From a virus, in the IMG/VR virus record IMGVR_UViG_3300012272_000008, positions 1 to 35,480 of that record: a DNA stretch of 35,480 nt; one strand, written 5' to 3'. The notes under the pieces are model-generated. The model was not told the origin of the DNA, did not search any database, and was given only the letters and a program-made list of their open reading frames with translations. Every line of letters starts with the position of its first letter. The stretch's first letter is position 1. Both the position numbers and the translations under genes were made by a program. Of the stretch, positions 17,857 through 25,227 are shown in pieces.

Positions 17857-20800
17857 ATGTCAAGATTTAATGAGCTACGTCAACGGTCAATAGGTGTAAC
17901 CCCTGTGTCTGAGACTGTAGGTAGACCTACTACTAGCCGCTTTAGTTCTCTTCGTGACCAGTCGATGGCAGGGGCTGTTACCCCTGTCGAACCACTCACT
18001 GTATCAAACATACTAGACGAAGACAAGTTTAGTAGAGCCGCTACTTATATGGAAGACCGCTCCGGTATGACCGAAGAGGACTACTCTCGTGAGGAAATAA
18101 GAGATGCTTATGTAAACACTATGCGTAAGTTTAACTCAGGAAACTCTATAGCTGTCATCAAAGAGATGGAACACCTTTACCGGGGCGAAGGTGACGAACT
18201 TGTTAACCGGAGAGCCACTGCTGCTTCTGCCTACGAACTGTGGGACTCCTTAGGTGGTGCTTTCAATAAGAACACTACTACTGGTGAAAAGCTTGATGCC
18301 GTTGGGGACTACGCTAGGTCTCTTATCCTGGACCCTGTTAACGCTGTGTCCCTAGGTTTCGGTAGAGCAGGTGGTGCTGCCGCTACCCGTGGAGCTACTC
18401 AAGCTTTAAAGGCAGTTGCCCGAGGCGCTGGTGAGGCTGCCTCTAGTGCTGCTTTAAGCAGGGGGGCTACCCGTAAGGTAGCTTCTCAGGCTGCTACTCA
18501 AGCGCAATCCCGTGTTATGACCCGAGGCTTCCAGGAGCTAGGAACTGAGGCTGGTCAAACAGCTGGTCGTCGTCGTGCCGTGGGGGATATCCTTGGTAGC
18601 TCTGCCTTAGACTCTGCTGCTGGTGTCGCTGCTGACGCAGGTATCCAGAGTGTAGACCGTATGGTTGGCCGTCAGGAGGGCTACAACGTCACTCAGGGTG
18701 CCATCTCTGCACTTGGTGGTGTGGTAGGGGGTGGACTACAAGGTGGTCTTCTACTGACCCGTGGGTGGGGTCCTACCAACACTGCTGGTACAAACATCTT
18801 GAGAGGCGAGGAGAAATTTGAAGAAGCTCTTAAACGTGTGGACGAAGCCGAGGGTGCTGCTGCTCGTGCAGCAGAGACACAAGAAGATGAAGTTATACAA
18901 CAATCACTACGTAACTTTCTCACTCCTTTTGAGGACTTGGTTGCTGCTGGCCGTGGGGTTGATGCAGAAGGTATCTCCCCTGTTGAGTTTGCAAAGTTCT
19001 ACGGAGGACTGAAGAGTTTCTTTAACGACGCTGGTATTCCTATCGACTCTCTAAACGCTAGGCTAGGTCAGCGTAGGGCTGGGTGGTACAACGATGTTAT
19101 TAAAGATGAGAACTTTCCTTCTGAGTGGAGAGGGCAGATTGAGACTCTAGTCGATGGTGTCTTCCAGAATGCTGACGGTAAGGTTTTAGACCTTGACGAG
19201 ATTATGGCAAAAGGAGCTGAGGTAGCTAGTGTATCTGGTTCTGTCCTTGGTAGCCTTGGAGCTGCTAAGAGGTCAAGAGCCTTTATACCTGATGGTACTC
19301 CTGATGACGAAGTAGTTGCAGCAGCTGTTAGGAGCATGACGACCAGTAAAGAGCTAGACGGACCTAGTGGTTTTAAACAATGGTCCCGTAACTTCCAGAA
19401 TGGTTTTATTCGTATGCTGGTTACCCACCCAGCTACTACAAAGCTTAACGTTGTGGGTTGGGCCCATGCAAGTACGATGCAGTCTACTGTGGACATGATC
19501 AAGGGCACTCTCTACGGGGGTTACTCTGTCTTAAGGTATGCAGGTGGTGATGCCATCGGTGCTGCTGAGTATCGTCGTCTTGCTGGTAATACCTTTAAAG
19601 CTCAGGTCAACAAGTTGAGAAACCTAGTTAACCCGCAAGGCACTATGGAGGAGACTGTAGACTATCTTACCCACCGTCCGGAGGCGCAGAAGGCTATGTT
19701 TAGCTACCTGTCTGGGGGTATTGATAACGGAGACATGGTGACTAAACTTAACCGTATCATTGATGATGCTCCTGACACACGGACAGGTGTTACTAAGGCT
19801 ATGGACACTATGCAGGTTATGTACGGTGTTACTGCTCAGGATATGTTAACTAAGTCACAGGAGTTTATGTACGCCCTGGACATGAACATCCGTAATAAGT
19901 ATAATATGTCGTACAATGAGTTTATGCAACGGCCCGATATCTTCACTCTCCTTAAGGACCCACAGAAGGGTGCAAGCTACCAGGAGTTTATGGAGATTGA
20001 AGCCCTCGCTGTTGAGCAAGCTCTGGGTAACGTCTTTGCACGGAAGTACGGCAAACGTAACTCCGGTACAAACCTTGAGTTCGTAGCTAACGTTCTAGAG
20101 GAAGCCCGTAACGTTCCTGTCCTCGGTGCTCTGATCCCCTTTGGTCAGTTCTTCAACAACTCTATGGTCTTCATGGCAGATCACACAGGTATCTCTCTGG
20201 CTTTAAAATCCTACACAAAAACTAGTAAGTCAAGGATGGAGTTACTTAGCAGGGCTGCTGCTGGTTATAGTCTTATAGCTGTGGCTACACTGAAGGAGAT
20301 GGAGAACCTTGAGGATGGTCTTGCTTGGCATGAGGAACGTAACTCTGATGGTAGGATAGTCTCTCGTCTACATGACTTCCCTCTGTCTTTCTGGAAGATA
20401 ATCGGGCGCATGGGTGCGCACCTAACGCGACCTGGAGACGGGGTGATACCTGCCCCTCTTGCTACAGAGTTTCTTGCCAAGTTCACACTTCCCTCTGTTA
20501 CACGGGGACTAGGTGATGCAGCTGGCGGTGTACAGGAGTTGTTTACAGACGTAATTTCTGGCGAGGCTGAGCTTATTGATGCAGTCACTGTCTCCTTATC
20601 ATCCACTGTGGGCATGTACTCTTCAGGTGGTACTCGTTTCCTCGATCCACTCAACACCGCTTTGGCGTTCTCTGAAGGAGAGGACTACGTTGCTCCTTCC
20701 AGGAACATCGGTAACAAACATCTGAACAACGCTCTACGTTACACTGACCAGATTGTCGACAGTATAGTGGGCTTAGAAAACATCCCTGGTGTAGGTGAGG

Positions 20801-21363
20801 ACATAGCTAAAGCCTACAACACACAGAACTACGACGCTATTAACGGTAGAAACATAGGGGTTAACGCCGGTCGTATCTTTGGTTCACGAGAGGTGGTTCC
20901 TACTTCGTCTATCGGTCGCCTCTACAACGACATAGGTAAACCCCAATGGCAGGTAGACCTTCCAAGGGACAACCCTGAGATGCTGGAGATTTATGAGCAA
21001 CACCTATTCCCTCTGTTAGAGTACCACGCTGATACTGTGCTAGAGAATGGTAGGTGGGAAGCTATGGGTCTTGCTGGCAAGGAGGCGATGTTGAGAGAGA
21101 TTATGACAAGAGCTAGGAAGGACATCAAAGATTCTTTTGCAGCTGTACCTTCTGGTCCAAGAGCAGAAGCAAACCTCATCATCAACATTAACAACCTCAA
21201 GGGCTCTGGGCGTCAAGCCTTTGAACAGATGATGGATGTCTTTGAGACAAGTGAAGCAGACCTAGGGGACCTGAGTATACCTCAGCTACAACTCCTCTAC
21301 GACAGCATTAAAGATGTACAAGATGTCCACAGGGATACGCGAGACTCTGCCTTAGAGAGGTAG
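17857..21363 (+). CDS. Very large internal virion/ejection protein (gp16 position)
   Basis: 1168 residues, the last gene of the + block. The N-terminus has two copies of one short motif, SRFNELRQRSIGVTPV and SRFSSLRDQSMAGAVTPV. Residues ~170-310 are Ala/Gly/Arg-rich with small hydrophobic stretches (GGVVGGGLQGGLLLTRGWG). The rest is helical, with further hydrophobic segments near 510-560 and 760-800. Size, order and composition fit the largest ejection protein that spans the envelope with its partners. No transglycosylase motif is seen in it, in keeping with a separate wall-hydrolase gene. The ribosome site is AAGGTG. Confidence 0.6.
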   Translation: MSRFNELRQRSIGVTPVSETVGRPTTSRFSSLRDQSMAGAVTPVEPLTVSNILDEDKFSRAATYMEDRSGMTEEDYSREEIRDAYVNTMRKFNSGNSIAVIKEMEHLYRGEGDELVNRRATAASAYELWDSLGGAFNKNTTTGEKLDAVGDYARSLILDPVNAVSLGFGRAGGAAATRGATQALKAVARGAGEAASSAALSRGATRKVASQAATQAQSRVMTRGFQELGTEAGQTAGRRRAVGDILGSSALDSAAGVAADAGIQSVDRMVGRQEGYNVTQGAISALGGVVGGGLQGGLLLTRGWGPTNTAGTNILRGEEKFEEALKRVDEAEGAAARAAETQEDEVIQQSLRNFLTPFEDLVAAGRGVDAEGISPVEFAKFYGGLKSFFNDAGIPIDSLNARLGQRRAGWYNDVIKDENFPSEWRGQIETLVDGVFQNADGKVLDLDEIMAKGAEVASVSGSVLGSLGAAKRSRAFIPDGTPDDEVVAAAVRSMTTSKELDGPSGFKQWSRNFQNGFIRMLVTHPATTKLNVVGWAHASTMQSTVDMIKGTLYGGYSVLRYAGGDAIGAAEYRRLAGNTFKAQVNKLRNLVNPQGTMEETVDYLTHRPEAQKAMFSYLSGGIDNGDMVTKLNRIIDDAPDTRTGVTKAMDTMQVMYGVTAQDMLTKSQEFMYALDMNIRNKYNMSYNEFMQRPDIFTLLKDPQKGASYQEFMEIEALAVEQALGNVFARKYGKRNSGTNLEFVANVLEEARNVPVLGALIPFGQFFNNSMVFMADHTGISLALKSYTKTSKSRMELLSRAAAGYSLIAVATLKEMENLEDGLAWHEERNSDGRIVSRLHDFPLSFWKIIGRMGAHLTRPGDGVIPAPLATEFLAKFTLPSVTRGLGDAAGGVQELFTDVISGEAELIDAVTVSLSSTVGMYSSGGTRFLDPLNTALAFSEGEDYVAPSRNIGNKHLNNALRYTDQIVDSIVGLENIPGVGEDIAKAYNTQNYDAINGRNIGVNAGRIFGSREVVPTSSIGRLYNDIGKPQWQVDLPRDNPEMLEIYEQHLFPLLEYHADTVLENGRWEAMGLAGKEAMLREIMTRARKDIKDSFAAVPSGPRAEANLIININNLKGSGRQAFEQMMDVFETSEADLGDLSIPQLQLLYDSIKDVQDVHRDTRDSALER

Positions 21364-21372
21364 ACAAACAAA

Positions 21373-21398
21373 GAGGGGGAACTTTTCGGCTCCCCCTC
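21373..21398. terminator. Convergent terminator between the two gene blocks
   Basis: GAGGGGGAAC (21373-21382) pairs with GCTCCCCCTC (21389-21398): eight continuous pairs, one A-C mismatch, and a closing C-G pair around loop TTTTCG. Read on the - strand the stem is followed by TTTGTTTGTC, so it is a good terminator for the leftward block; on the + strand no T-run follows, so rightward termination would rest on the hairpin alone. It separates stops at 21363 (+) and 21403 (-). Confidence 0.75.
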
Positions 21399-21402
21399 AG
21401 TA

Positions 21403-21612
21403 CTACTCTTCAATCATGAGGTCTGCCATACGGTAGGCCTCTTTTTTTATGTCCTCTAGGGTCATCTCCCCAAAGTTCTTATCGAAGAGGATACTAGCAA
21501 ACTGTCCTGCAAAGTAGTCTCTATTGGTAAGAGCCTTCGGTCTGCCCTTGGGAGCGAGCCTCTCGGGCTTTGACGTTGTCAAGCTTTCGGAAGTAAGCTT
21601 TGCTGTAGCCAT
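21403..21612 (-). CDS. Small hypothetical protein, last leftward gene
   Basis: 69 residues from an ATG behind AAAGGA (start at 21612, chosen over an ATG 30 bases further upstream). The N-terminal half is basic and Ser/Thr-rich (KPERLAPKGRPKAL); the C-terminal half is an amphipathic acidic helix. No known family. The first 92 nt overlap the 3' end of the preceding gene in another frame, which is unusually long here. Confidence 0.55.
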   Translation of the reverse strand: MATAKLTSESLTTSKPERLAPKGRPKALTNRDYFAGQFASILFDKNFGEMTLEDIKKEAYRMADLMIEE

Positions 21613-21709
21613 GTTCGTAATTCCTTTTGTCTTCTGTCCCATCTACAAAGAGAGAGTAGTCATACTTGTTCTCTGTGAAATGCTTGATACCTAGCTTGAA
21701 TGTGTTCAC
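21521..21709 (-). CDS. Small hypothetical protein (GTG start)
   Basis: 62 residues from a GTG lying in a GTGA overlap with the previous stop, with GGAG just upstream. Aromatic- and charge-rich (HFTENKYDYSLFVDG, YSKAYFRKL) and likely soluble. No family is recognised. Its C-terminal ~30 codons overlap the following gene in another frame, so one of the two may be shorter than drawn. Confidence 0.45.
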   Translation of the reverse strand: MNTFKLGIKHFTENKYDYSLFVDGTEDKRNYEHGYSKAYFRKLDNVKAREARSQGQTEGSYQ

Positions 21710-21906
21710 GCTCCAGTTCCAATCACAATGCAACCTGAGTCATCAACGTAGTGTTGGTCACGCAGGCTAGTACTAAGGAGAAAGTTTTCTCGGCTCTCCT
21801 CACACTCAGCTACTGTAGAGAACGGCATGGGGAAGACACGGCAACCCTCGATTGCTCCAGGGTCTAGCGGCCCCATACCGCAGATTAAGATATACCCGAG
21901 TACCAT
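21706..21906 (-). CDS. Small hypothetical protein with hydrophobic start
   Basis: 66 residues. The first ~12 residues (MVLGYILICGMG) are hydrophobic and could be an inner-membrane anchor or signal-like segment; the rest is polar with three more cysteines. The start shares TAATG with the previous stop. Function unknown. Confidence 0.5.
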   Translation of the reverse strand: MVLGYILICGMGPLDPGAIEGCRVFPMPFSTVAECEESRENFLLSTSLRDQHYVDDSGCIVIGTGA

Positions 21907-22091
21907 TAGTTCATCCCTTCAAACTTACCGACGGTAGGGTCACTAACACCGTGCTCGTCCATGTCGATACCTCTAGTAAGGTGCTCGTAGATTTCATCTA
22001 TAGACCCAAGCAGGTCCTGTGCGGTTTCAAACACTTGGTTAGAACCTGCCAGTGAAGTAAAGATTTCAAACTTAATCAAGAATGTATTCAT
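21906..22091 (-). CDS. Small hypothetical protein after a promoter
   Basis: 61 residues, acidic, mostly helical (SNQVFETAQDLLGSIDEI). It starts with a good AAAGGA site and is the first gene after the promoter at 22115-22150, so it leads a small late part of the leftward block of four short genes. Function unknown. Confidence 0.55.
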   Translation of the reverse strand: MNTFLIKFEIFTSLAGSNQVFETAQDLLGSIDEIYEHLTRGIDMDEHGVSDPTVGKFEGMN

Positions 22092-22114
22092 GTTGTCGTT
22101 TCCTTTTGTTTTAC

Positions 22115-22150
22115 TACAGTAATAGTAAGCTACTCGCTACCCAGTGTCAA
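22115..22150 (-). promoter_or_regulatory. Leftward sigma70-like promoter, copy 1 of 3
   Basis: On the - strand TTGACA (22150-22145), 17 nt, TACTAT (22127-22122), then TA, 2 nt and GTA. The -35 box lies inside the last codons of the Lar-like gene. The same arrangement occurs at 25192-25227 and 31246-31281. Confidence 0.72.
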
Positions 22151-22366
22151 GGGTTTATCATCGTGGTAGAACCTGTTGTTCCACTTCTCCAGTAGGTCTG
22201 CCATAAACTCATGGCTCATTTCAAAGTCACACCCAGGACAGAGCACTGTGTAGCCAAGGACGTAGTCGTCACGTACGTCTTTAGTTTCAGCTAGTACTAC
22301 GTTGTCTATGCCGTCTGGTTGAGGCCCACAGAAGGGGCAACACTCTAGGTAGAACTCATCTTCCAT
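22130..22366 (-). CDS. Lar-like restriction-alleviation zinc ribbon protein
   Basis: 78 residues with CCPFCG (C10, C13), VLCPGC (C43, C46) and EKWNNR near residue 62. This is the layout of the Lar family (CPFCG, CxxC, A-x-x-x-W-N-x-R), short zinc-ribbon proteins in phages and prophages; the Rac prophage Lar protein reduces type I restriction. Whether this one has that activity is not known, as many Lar-like phage proteins are untested. Its start shares TGATG with the previous stop. Confidence 0.6.
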   Translation of the reverse strand: MEDEFYLECCPFCGPQPDGIDNVVLAETKDVRDDYVLGYTVLCPGCDFEMSHEFMADLLEKWNNRFYHDDKPLTLGSE

Positions 22367-22581
22367 CAGACTTCCTCACGGTACTTTGGGTGTGTTACAG
22401 CAGACTCCAGCATCTGTATTGCAATCTCACGGTCGTAGTACTGTGAGGACGAAACACGGGGAACCTCAATAAGTATTCCGCTTGGGATGTGTATCACACG
22501 TATAACCGTATCCACACCACCAATACCCATTCCTATCCTCTGGTCAATAACACGGGTATGTATCTCCTCAGGTTTAAACAT
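22366..22581 (-). CDS. Release factor-like (RF-1 domain) small protein lacking GGQ
   Basis: 71 residues. IRVIHIPSGILIEV (27-40), SSSQYYDREIAIQML (44-58) align by eye with the class I release factor/ArfB core (AVRITHxPTGIVV, RSQHxNRxxAxxxL). The catalytic GGQ loop is missing: IGMGIGGVD leads straight into the strand, as if the QHVN segment were deleted. Peptidyl-tRNA hydrolysis is therefore unlikely; ribosome binding or another use of the fold is inferred. The start shares TAATG with the phoH stop and has GGAAGG upstream. Confidence 0.45.
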   Translation of the reverse strand: MFKPEEIHTRVIDQRIGMGIGGVDTVIRVIHIPSGILIEVPRVSSSQYYDREIAIQMLESAVTHPKYREEV

Positions 22582-23279
22582 TATACACCTTCCTTGATAA
22601 ACGTTTCTACCCACATCTTAGTCATGTTACTCCGCACGATATCACCAACACTGAACTCAATGATGGGGATAGGCATGTCGTACTTGTTGATAAGAGCAAG
22701 TACCTTAGTAAGCCCATCGCCCTCCCTAAGGTCAGACTGCATGATGTCACCGTTGAGCACCAGCTTGGAGCCTTCACCTACACGGGTGAGTAACATCTTA
22801 AGTTCATGGAAGGTAATGTTCTGGGCTTCGTCACAGATGATAAAGGCATTCTCAAAGGAACGGCCACGCATCAAGGCCATAGGTGCAACCTCTAGGTTGC
22901 CGTTCTTCATGCCTGTGTCAACTGTACCTTTCCCTAGGTGCTTGTCCAGTACATCTAAGACTGGCAGAGCCCAAGGCTCACACTTCTCCCTAAGGTCGCC
23001 AGGCAGGAACCCAAGCTTTTCACCCACAGCTACGTGAGGACGTGTGATGACTATCTTGTTGATCTGCTTAGAATGGTAGAGAGAGGCAGCAATGGATGAC
23101 ACAACAAAGGTCTTACCTGTACCACTAGGCCCGAAGACTACCACTTGGTCTGCCGCTAGGAGAGCCTTGATGTATTCTCCTTGCTTCTCAGTCTTAGGTA
23201 GGATACTAATGGTCTTCTTGTTTGCGTCATGTTTAGTTACAACACGAGTAGTCTTTGGCTTTGCTTTTTGCTGTGCCAT
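22581..23279 (-). CDS. phoH: PhoH-like ATPase
   Basis: 232 residues. Walker A is GPSGTGKT (50-57), Walker B IICDEAQN (D150, E151), with ITRPHVAVGEKLGFLPGD and LVLNGDIMQSD typical of PhoH. These P-loop ATPases are related to superfamily 1 helicases and are very common in marine phages; RNA metabolism or phosphate-stress roles have been proposed but not settled. The start at 23279 shares TAATG with the previous stop and has AAAGGAG upstream; 12 in-frame codons further upstream overlap the previous gene and are less likely. Confidence 0.9.
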   Translation of the reverse strand: MAQQKAKPKTTRVVTKHDANKKTISILPKTEKQGEYIKALLAADQVVVFGPSGTGKTFVVSSIAASLYHSKQINKIVITRPHVAVGEKLGFLPGDLREKCEPWALPVLDVLDKHLGKGTVDTGMKNGNLEVAPMALMRGRSFENAFIICDEAQNITFHELKMLLTRVGEGSKLVLNGDIMQSDLREGDGLTKVLALINKYDMPIPIIEFSVGDIVRSNMTKMWVETFIKEGV

Positions 23280-23515
23280 TACTTGTAAATCTCCTTTAGT
23301 GTTTCGTTGGCCCACTCTAGGTACTGTTGTGCCTTAGCCATGTCCTCTGTGGGGTTACCTTTGTACATCGCTCGGTGGTTGTACTTAATGAGGTTGCCAC
23401 GGCAGTATGCTACGAATCCCTCCGGACCAAGGACTTGCTTGATATAGGTAATACACTCGATGCCGTCCCCTTGGTTGTAGTGAGAAGGTTTACTTACTGG
23501 GTTGTACTTACTCAT
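23279..23515 (-). CDS. DUF3310 family protein
   Basis: 78 residues: KPSHYNQGDGIECITYI (9-25), GNLIKYNHR (40-48), then DMAKAQQYLEWA. This is the DUF3310 pattern. T7 gp1.7, a nucleotide kinase, carries a related domain, so a nucleotide-metabolism role beside ThyX and PhoH is plausible but unproven. It starts in an ATGA overlap. Confidence 0.8.
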   Translation of the reverse strand: MSKYNPVSKPSHYNQGDGIECITYIKQVLGPEGFVAYCRGNLIKYNHRAMYKGNPTEDMAKAQQYLEWANETLKEIYK

Positions 23516-23673
23516 TGTGTAAACTCCTTCTTGCTTTTCAATAAGAACCCTATAGGTTCCTTCTTAGTCTCTAGCCTAAAGTACTCTCCGTCACTTCGTA
23601 AAACTTTAGTTTCCCTAACGTCATCAGATTCAAACACTGTGACAGACTTAGGTTCGTAGGCATACCAGCTCAT
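23512..23673 (-). CDS. Small hypothetical protein between ThyX and DUF3310
   Basis: 53 residues from an ATG in an ATGA overlap with the thyX stop, behind GGGGGAG. It reads as one or two small beta sheets (SWYAYEPKSVTVFES, GEYFRLETKKEPIGF). The stop again overlaps the next start (ATGA). No family recognised; coupling on both sides supports it as a real gene. Confidence 0.6.
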   Translation of the reverse strand: MSWYAYEPKSVTVFESDDVRETKVLRSDGEYFRLETKKEPIGFLLKSKKEFTQ

Positions 23674-24518
23674 TGCGTAAGACTCCCCCAGCTTACAGGG
23701 AACAATGGTTCGACAATAGCCTTGATCTGCTCCGCTACCTGTGCTGTCTCTGCTTGGCTGTCGCCCCATGAACGAGTGTTGTACAACGATGCCCAAGCAT
23801 AGAGATTACCTGACCATACAAACTCTGTGTACATTGACTGAGGGAGGACCATACGGGCTTGCTCAGGGGCTACCATCTTTAATAACAGCATTTCGTACAT
23901 TTCTTTACATAAGCCATACCCGTCTTCTGGTGTAAAGTAAGGGCCGTCTTCTAACTCAAGAATCCCTTCGACAACGCCAGAAGACCCCTGCTTCTTGTCA
24001 GCACTACGTCCTCGCCATACCTCAGGAGTATAGAACTCTGGGTCACTGTCTACGTAACGACGAGACACTTCAGACCAAGGATTAAACCCTGCTGTGTGTT
24101 TCTGCAGTTGACGAGCAACAAAGAGTGGAACCTTGAAGTGTAACTTGATCTGACCACCGTTAGCGAATGGTACCCAGTGACAAGGCATACGCTTAACGTG
24201 GTTGAGCAGTTTACGCAGTTCTCTGTCTAACTCCCTGCACTCTCCTTTTGTAACAGGGTAACACGCAAAGTCATCAAAGCTCTGCCGTTCCCCGCAGGTT
24301 GTGATCTCCTCGACAAGCTCCTCCCAGTCCTTAGTGGTACAACCACGAGCTAGGAACTTGATGAGGTGTGTGTCTCTCTTGCCTAGCTTTGGGTCGGTAA
24401 GATCAACACCAGCATCATTCTGGTTATATTCCCAGTCACTTTCGCTAGAGAAGCTTACTCGTGCTGCGTTAACACAGGCCAAATCACTGCCCATATGCTC
24501 AAGGTATTTAACTTCCAT
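23670..24518 (-). CDS. thyX: Flavin-dependent thymidylate synthase ThyX
   Basis: 282 residues. Makes dTMP from dUMP with FAD, NADPH and methylene-tetrahydrofolate. Family features: CVNAARVSFSS near the N-terminus, FVARQLQKHTAGFNPWSEVSRRY (134-155) at the ThyX motif, and the C-terminal GDSQAETAQVAEQIKAIVEP helix. The cellular RHRxxS signature is replaced by KHTxGF, which I judge a phage variant because the SEVSRRY part is kept. The start lies 11 nt inside the preceding HNH gene, with no strong independent ribosome site. A 20-codon remnant resembling its N-terminus lies upstream of the HNH gene (24985-25047). Confidence 0.9.
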   Translation of the reverse strand: MEVKYLEHMGSDLACVNAARVSFSSESDWEYNQNDAGVDLTDPKLGKRDTHLIKFLARGCTTKDWEELVEEITTCGERQSFDDFACYPVTKGECRELDRELRKLLNHVKRMPCHWVPFANGGQIKLHFKVPLFVARQLQKHTAGFNPWSEVSRRYVDSDPEFYTPEVWRGRSADKKQGSSGVVEGILELEDGPYFTPEDGYGLCKEMYEMLLLKMVAPEQARMVLPQSMYTEFVWSGNLYAWASLYNTRSWGDSQAETAQVAEQIKAIVEPLFPVSWGSLTQ

Positions 24519-24963
24519 CTCTTACGTCCTTCATCCAGGTTAACATTCTTTCATGTACTTCTATTGAGCTATTGCTTTTAATACGGTTAGCCTTGCGGGA
24601 TAGCCAATTTACATTGCCCTGTACATACCCTAGTTCAGGTAGATACCTGTCTAGTTCTGCCGCAAGCTCATCTTTTCTGTCTGTGTACAGGCTTAAAGGG
24701 AGGTCTAGAACAGGGCACCTGCCTGTCCAGATACTCTCAAGGTATTCTGATGTTAAGTCAAAAGGAACGTCTAGACTTCCCGCCCTTGTTTTAGCCCTCG
24801 TACACCTGTGTTTAAAGGGTTTAGTTGTTCTGTGGCTTTCGTACCTTGCTCTTTGTGCGTCAGCAGCGCACACTTTACAGTACGGGCGTAACCTACCAGA
24901 CCTATCGTTTCTAGCGGGGAACTCTTCTTTTGGTTTATCTACCTTGCAACCCTGACAAATCAT
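24508..24963 (-). CDS. HNH-type endonuclease, probable free-standing homing gene
   Basis: 151 residues. An N-terminal zinc finger (C3, C6, C29, C32) and a basic linker lead to a C-terminal block ELDRYLPELGYVQGNVNWLS then ANRIKS, typical of phage HNH/colicin-like nucleases (DR-x-x-P-x-x-GY-x-x-GN-V-W-S-x-x-ANxIK). It has its own AAGGAG site. It lies between nrdJ and thyX, two favourite homing targets, overlaps the thyX start by 11 nt, and separates thyX from an upstream remnant of its own 5' end. Confidence 0.78.
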   Translation of the reverse strand: MICQGCKVDKPKEEFPARNDRSGRLRPYCKVCAADAQRARYESHRTTKPFKHRCTRAKTRAGSLDVPFDLTSEYLESIWTGRCPVLDLPLSLYTDRKDELAAELDRYLPELGYVQGNVNWLSRKANRIKSNSSIEVHERMLTWMKDVRDGS

Positions 24964-24984
24964 ATTACTTCTCCTTCTGATGGT

Positions 24985-25047
24985 CTAGTTATAACATAGA
25001 CTACCTAGTAAGTCAGACCCCATGTGATCCTTGTAAGTTACTTTCAT
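24985..25047 (-). pseudogene. Remnant of the thyX 5' end, cut off by the HNH gene
   Basis: A 20-codon frame, MKVTYKDHMGSDLLGSLCYN, preceded by GAGGA at good spacing. Its first 13 residues match the ThyX start (MEVKYLEHMGSDL) at 9 positions, while the DNA is clearly diverged. It lies on the nrdJ side of the HNH gene, where the thyX start would be without the insertion. The peptide probably has no function; the ribosome site may still serve as a leader. Could a chance resemblance explain it? Unlikely, because HMGSDL is identical and in register. Confidence 0.75.
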
Positions 25048-25087
25048 CGTGTATTCCTCGATGTAGTTTCAATTAGGCGAGCAGTTT

Positions 25088-25210
25088 TTACACATGCTCA
25101 GGTGTCACACCTTGGTTTAAACACTCGTCAAAGGAGACAGAGCAAGGCGTTAGCCTAGTGATCTCCTCCGGGTTATTCCAGAGGCTAGGTATACCGTAAT
25201 AGTAAAGTAC
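25088..25210 (-). other. 40-codon open stretch without a start codon in the nrdJ-thyX spacer
   Basis: Between an in-frame TAA and TAA the - strand reads VLYYYGIPSLWNNPEEITRL then TPCSVSFDECLNQGVTPEHV. The composition looks protein-like, but there is no ATG, GTG or TTG near its start, and the promoter -10 (25199-25204) lies inside it. It may be the tail of a lost small gene or chance. The remaining spacer to 25047 holds a small inverted repeat AGGTG-TGA-CACCT and nothing else I recognise. Confidence 0.3.
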
Positions 25211-25227
25211 TTAGAGGGCTACGTCAA
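25192..25227 (-). promoter_or_regulatory. Leftward sigma70-like promoter, copy 2 of 3
   Basis: On the - strand TTGACG (25227-25222), 17 nt, TACTAT (25204-25199), then TA, 2 nt and GTA. The -35 box includes the last codons and stop of nrdJ (GAC TTG ACG TAG). It would drive thyX, phoH and their neighbours, through the HNH insertion. Confidence 0.7.

Noticed and set aside
23670-24518. ThyX inactive because the RHRxxS motif is altered
   Set aside because: The rest of the motif (SEVSRRY) and other conserved blocks are intact, and phage ThyX proteins vary at this place.
24980-25010. TATAAC upstream of the HNH gene as a promoter
   Set aside because: No acceptable -35 at 16-18 nt; it lies in the thyX remnant downstream of a much better promoter at 25192-25227.
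25048-25218. A tRNA gene in the nrdJ-thyX spacer
   Set aside because: No T-arm consensus or cloverleaf pairing could be found on either strand.
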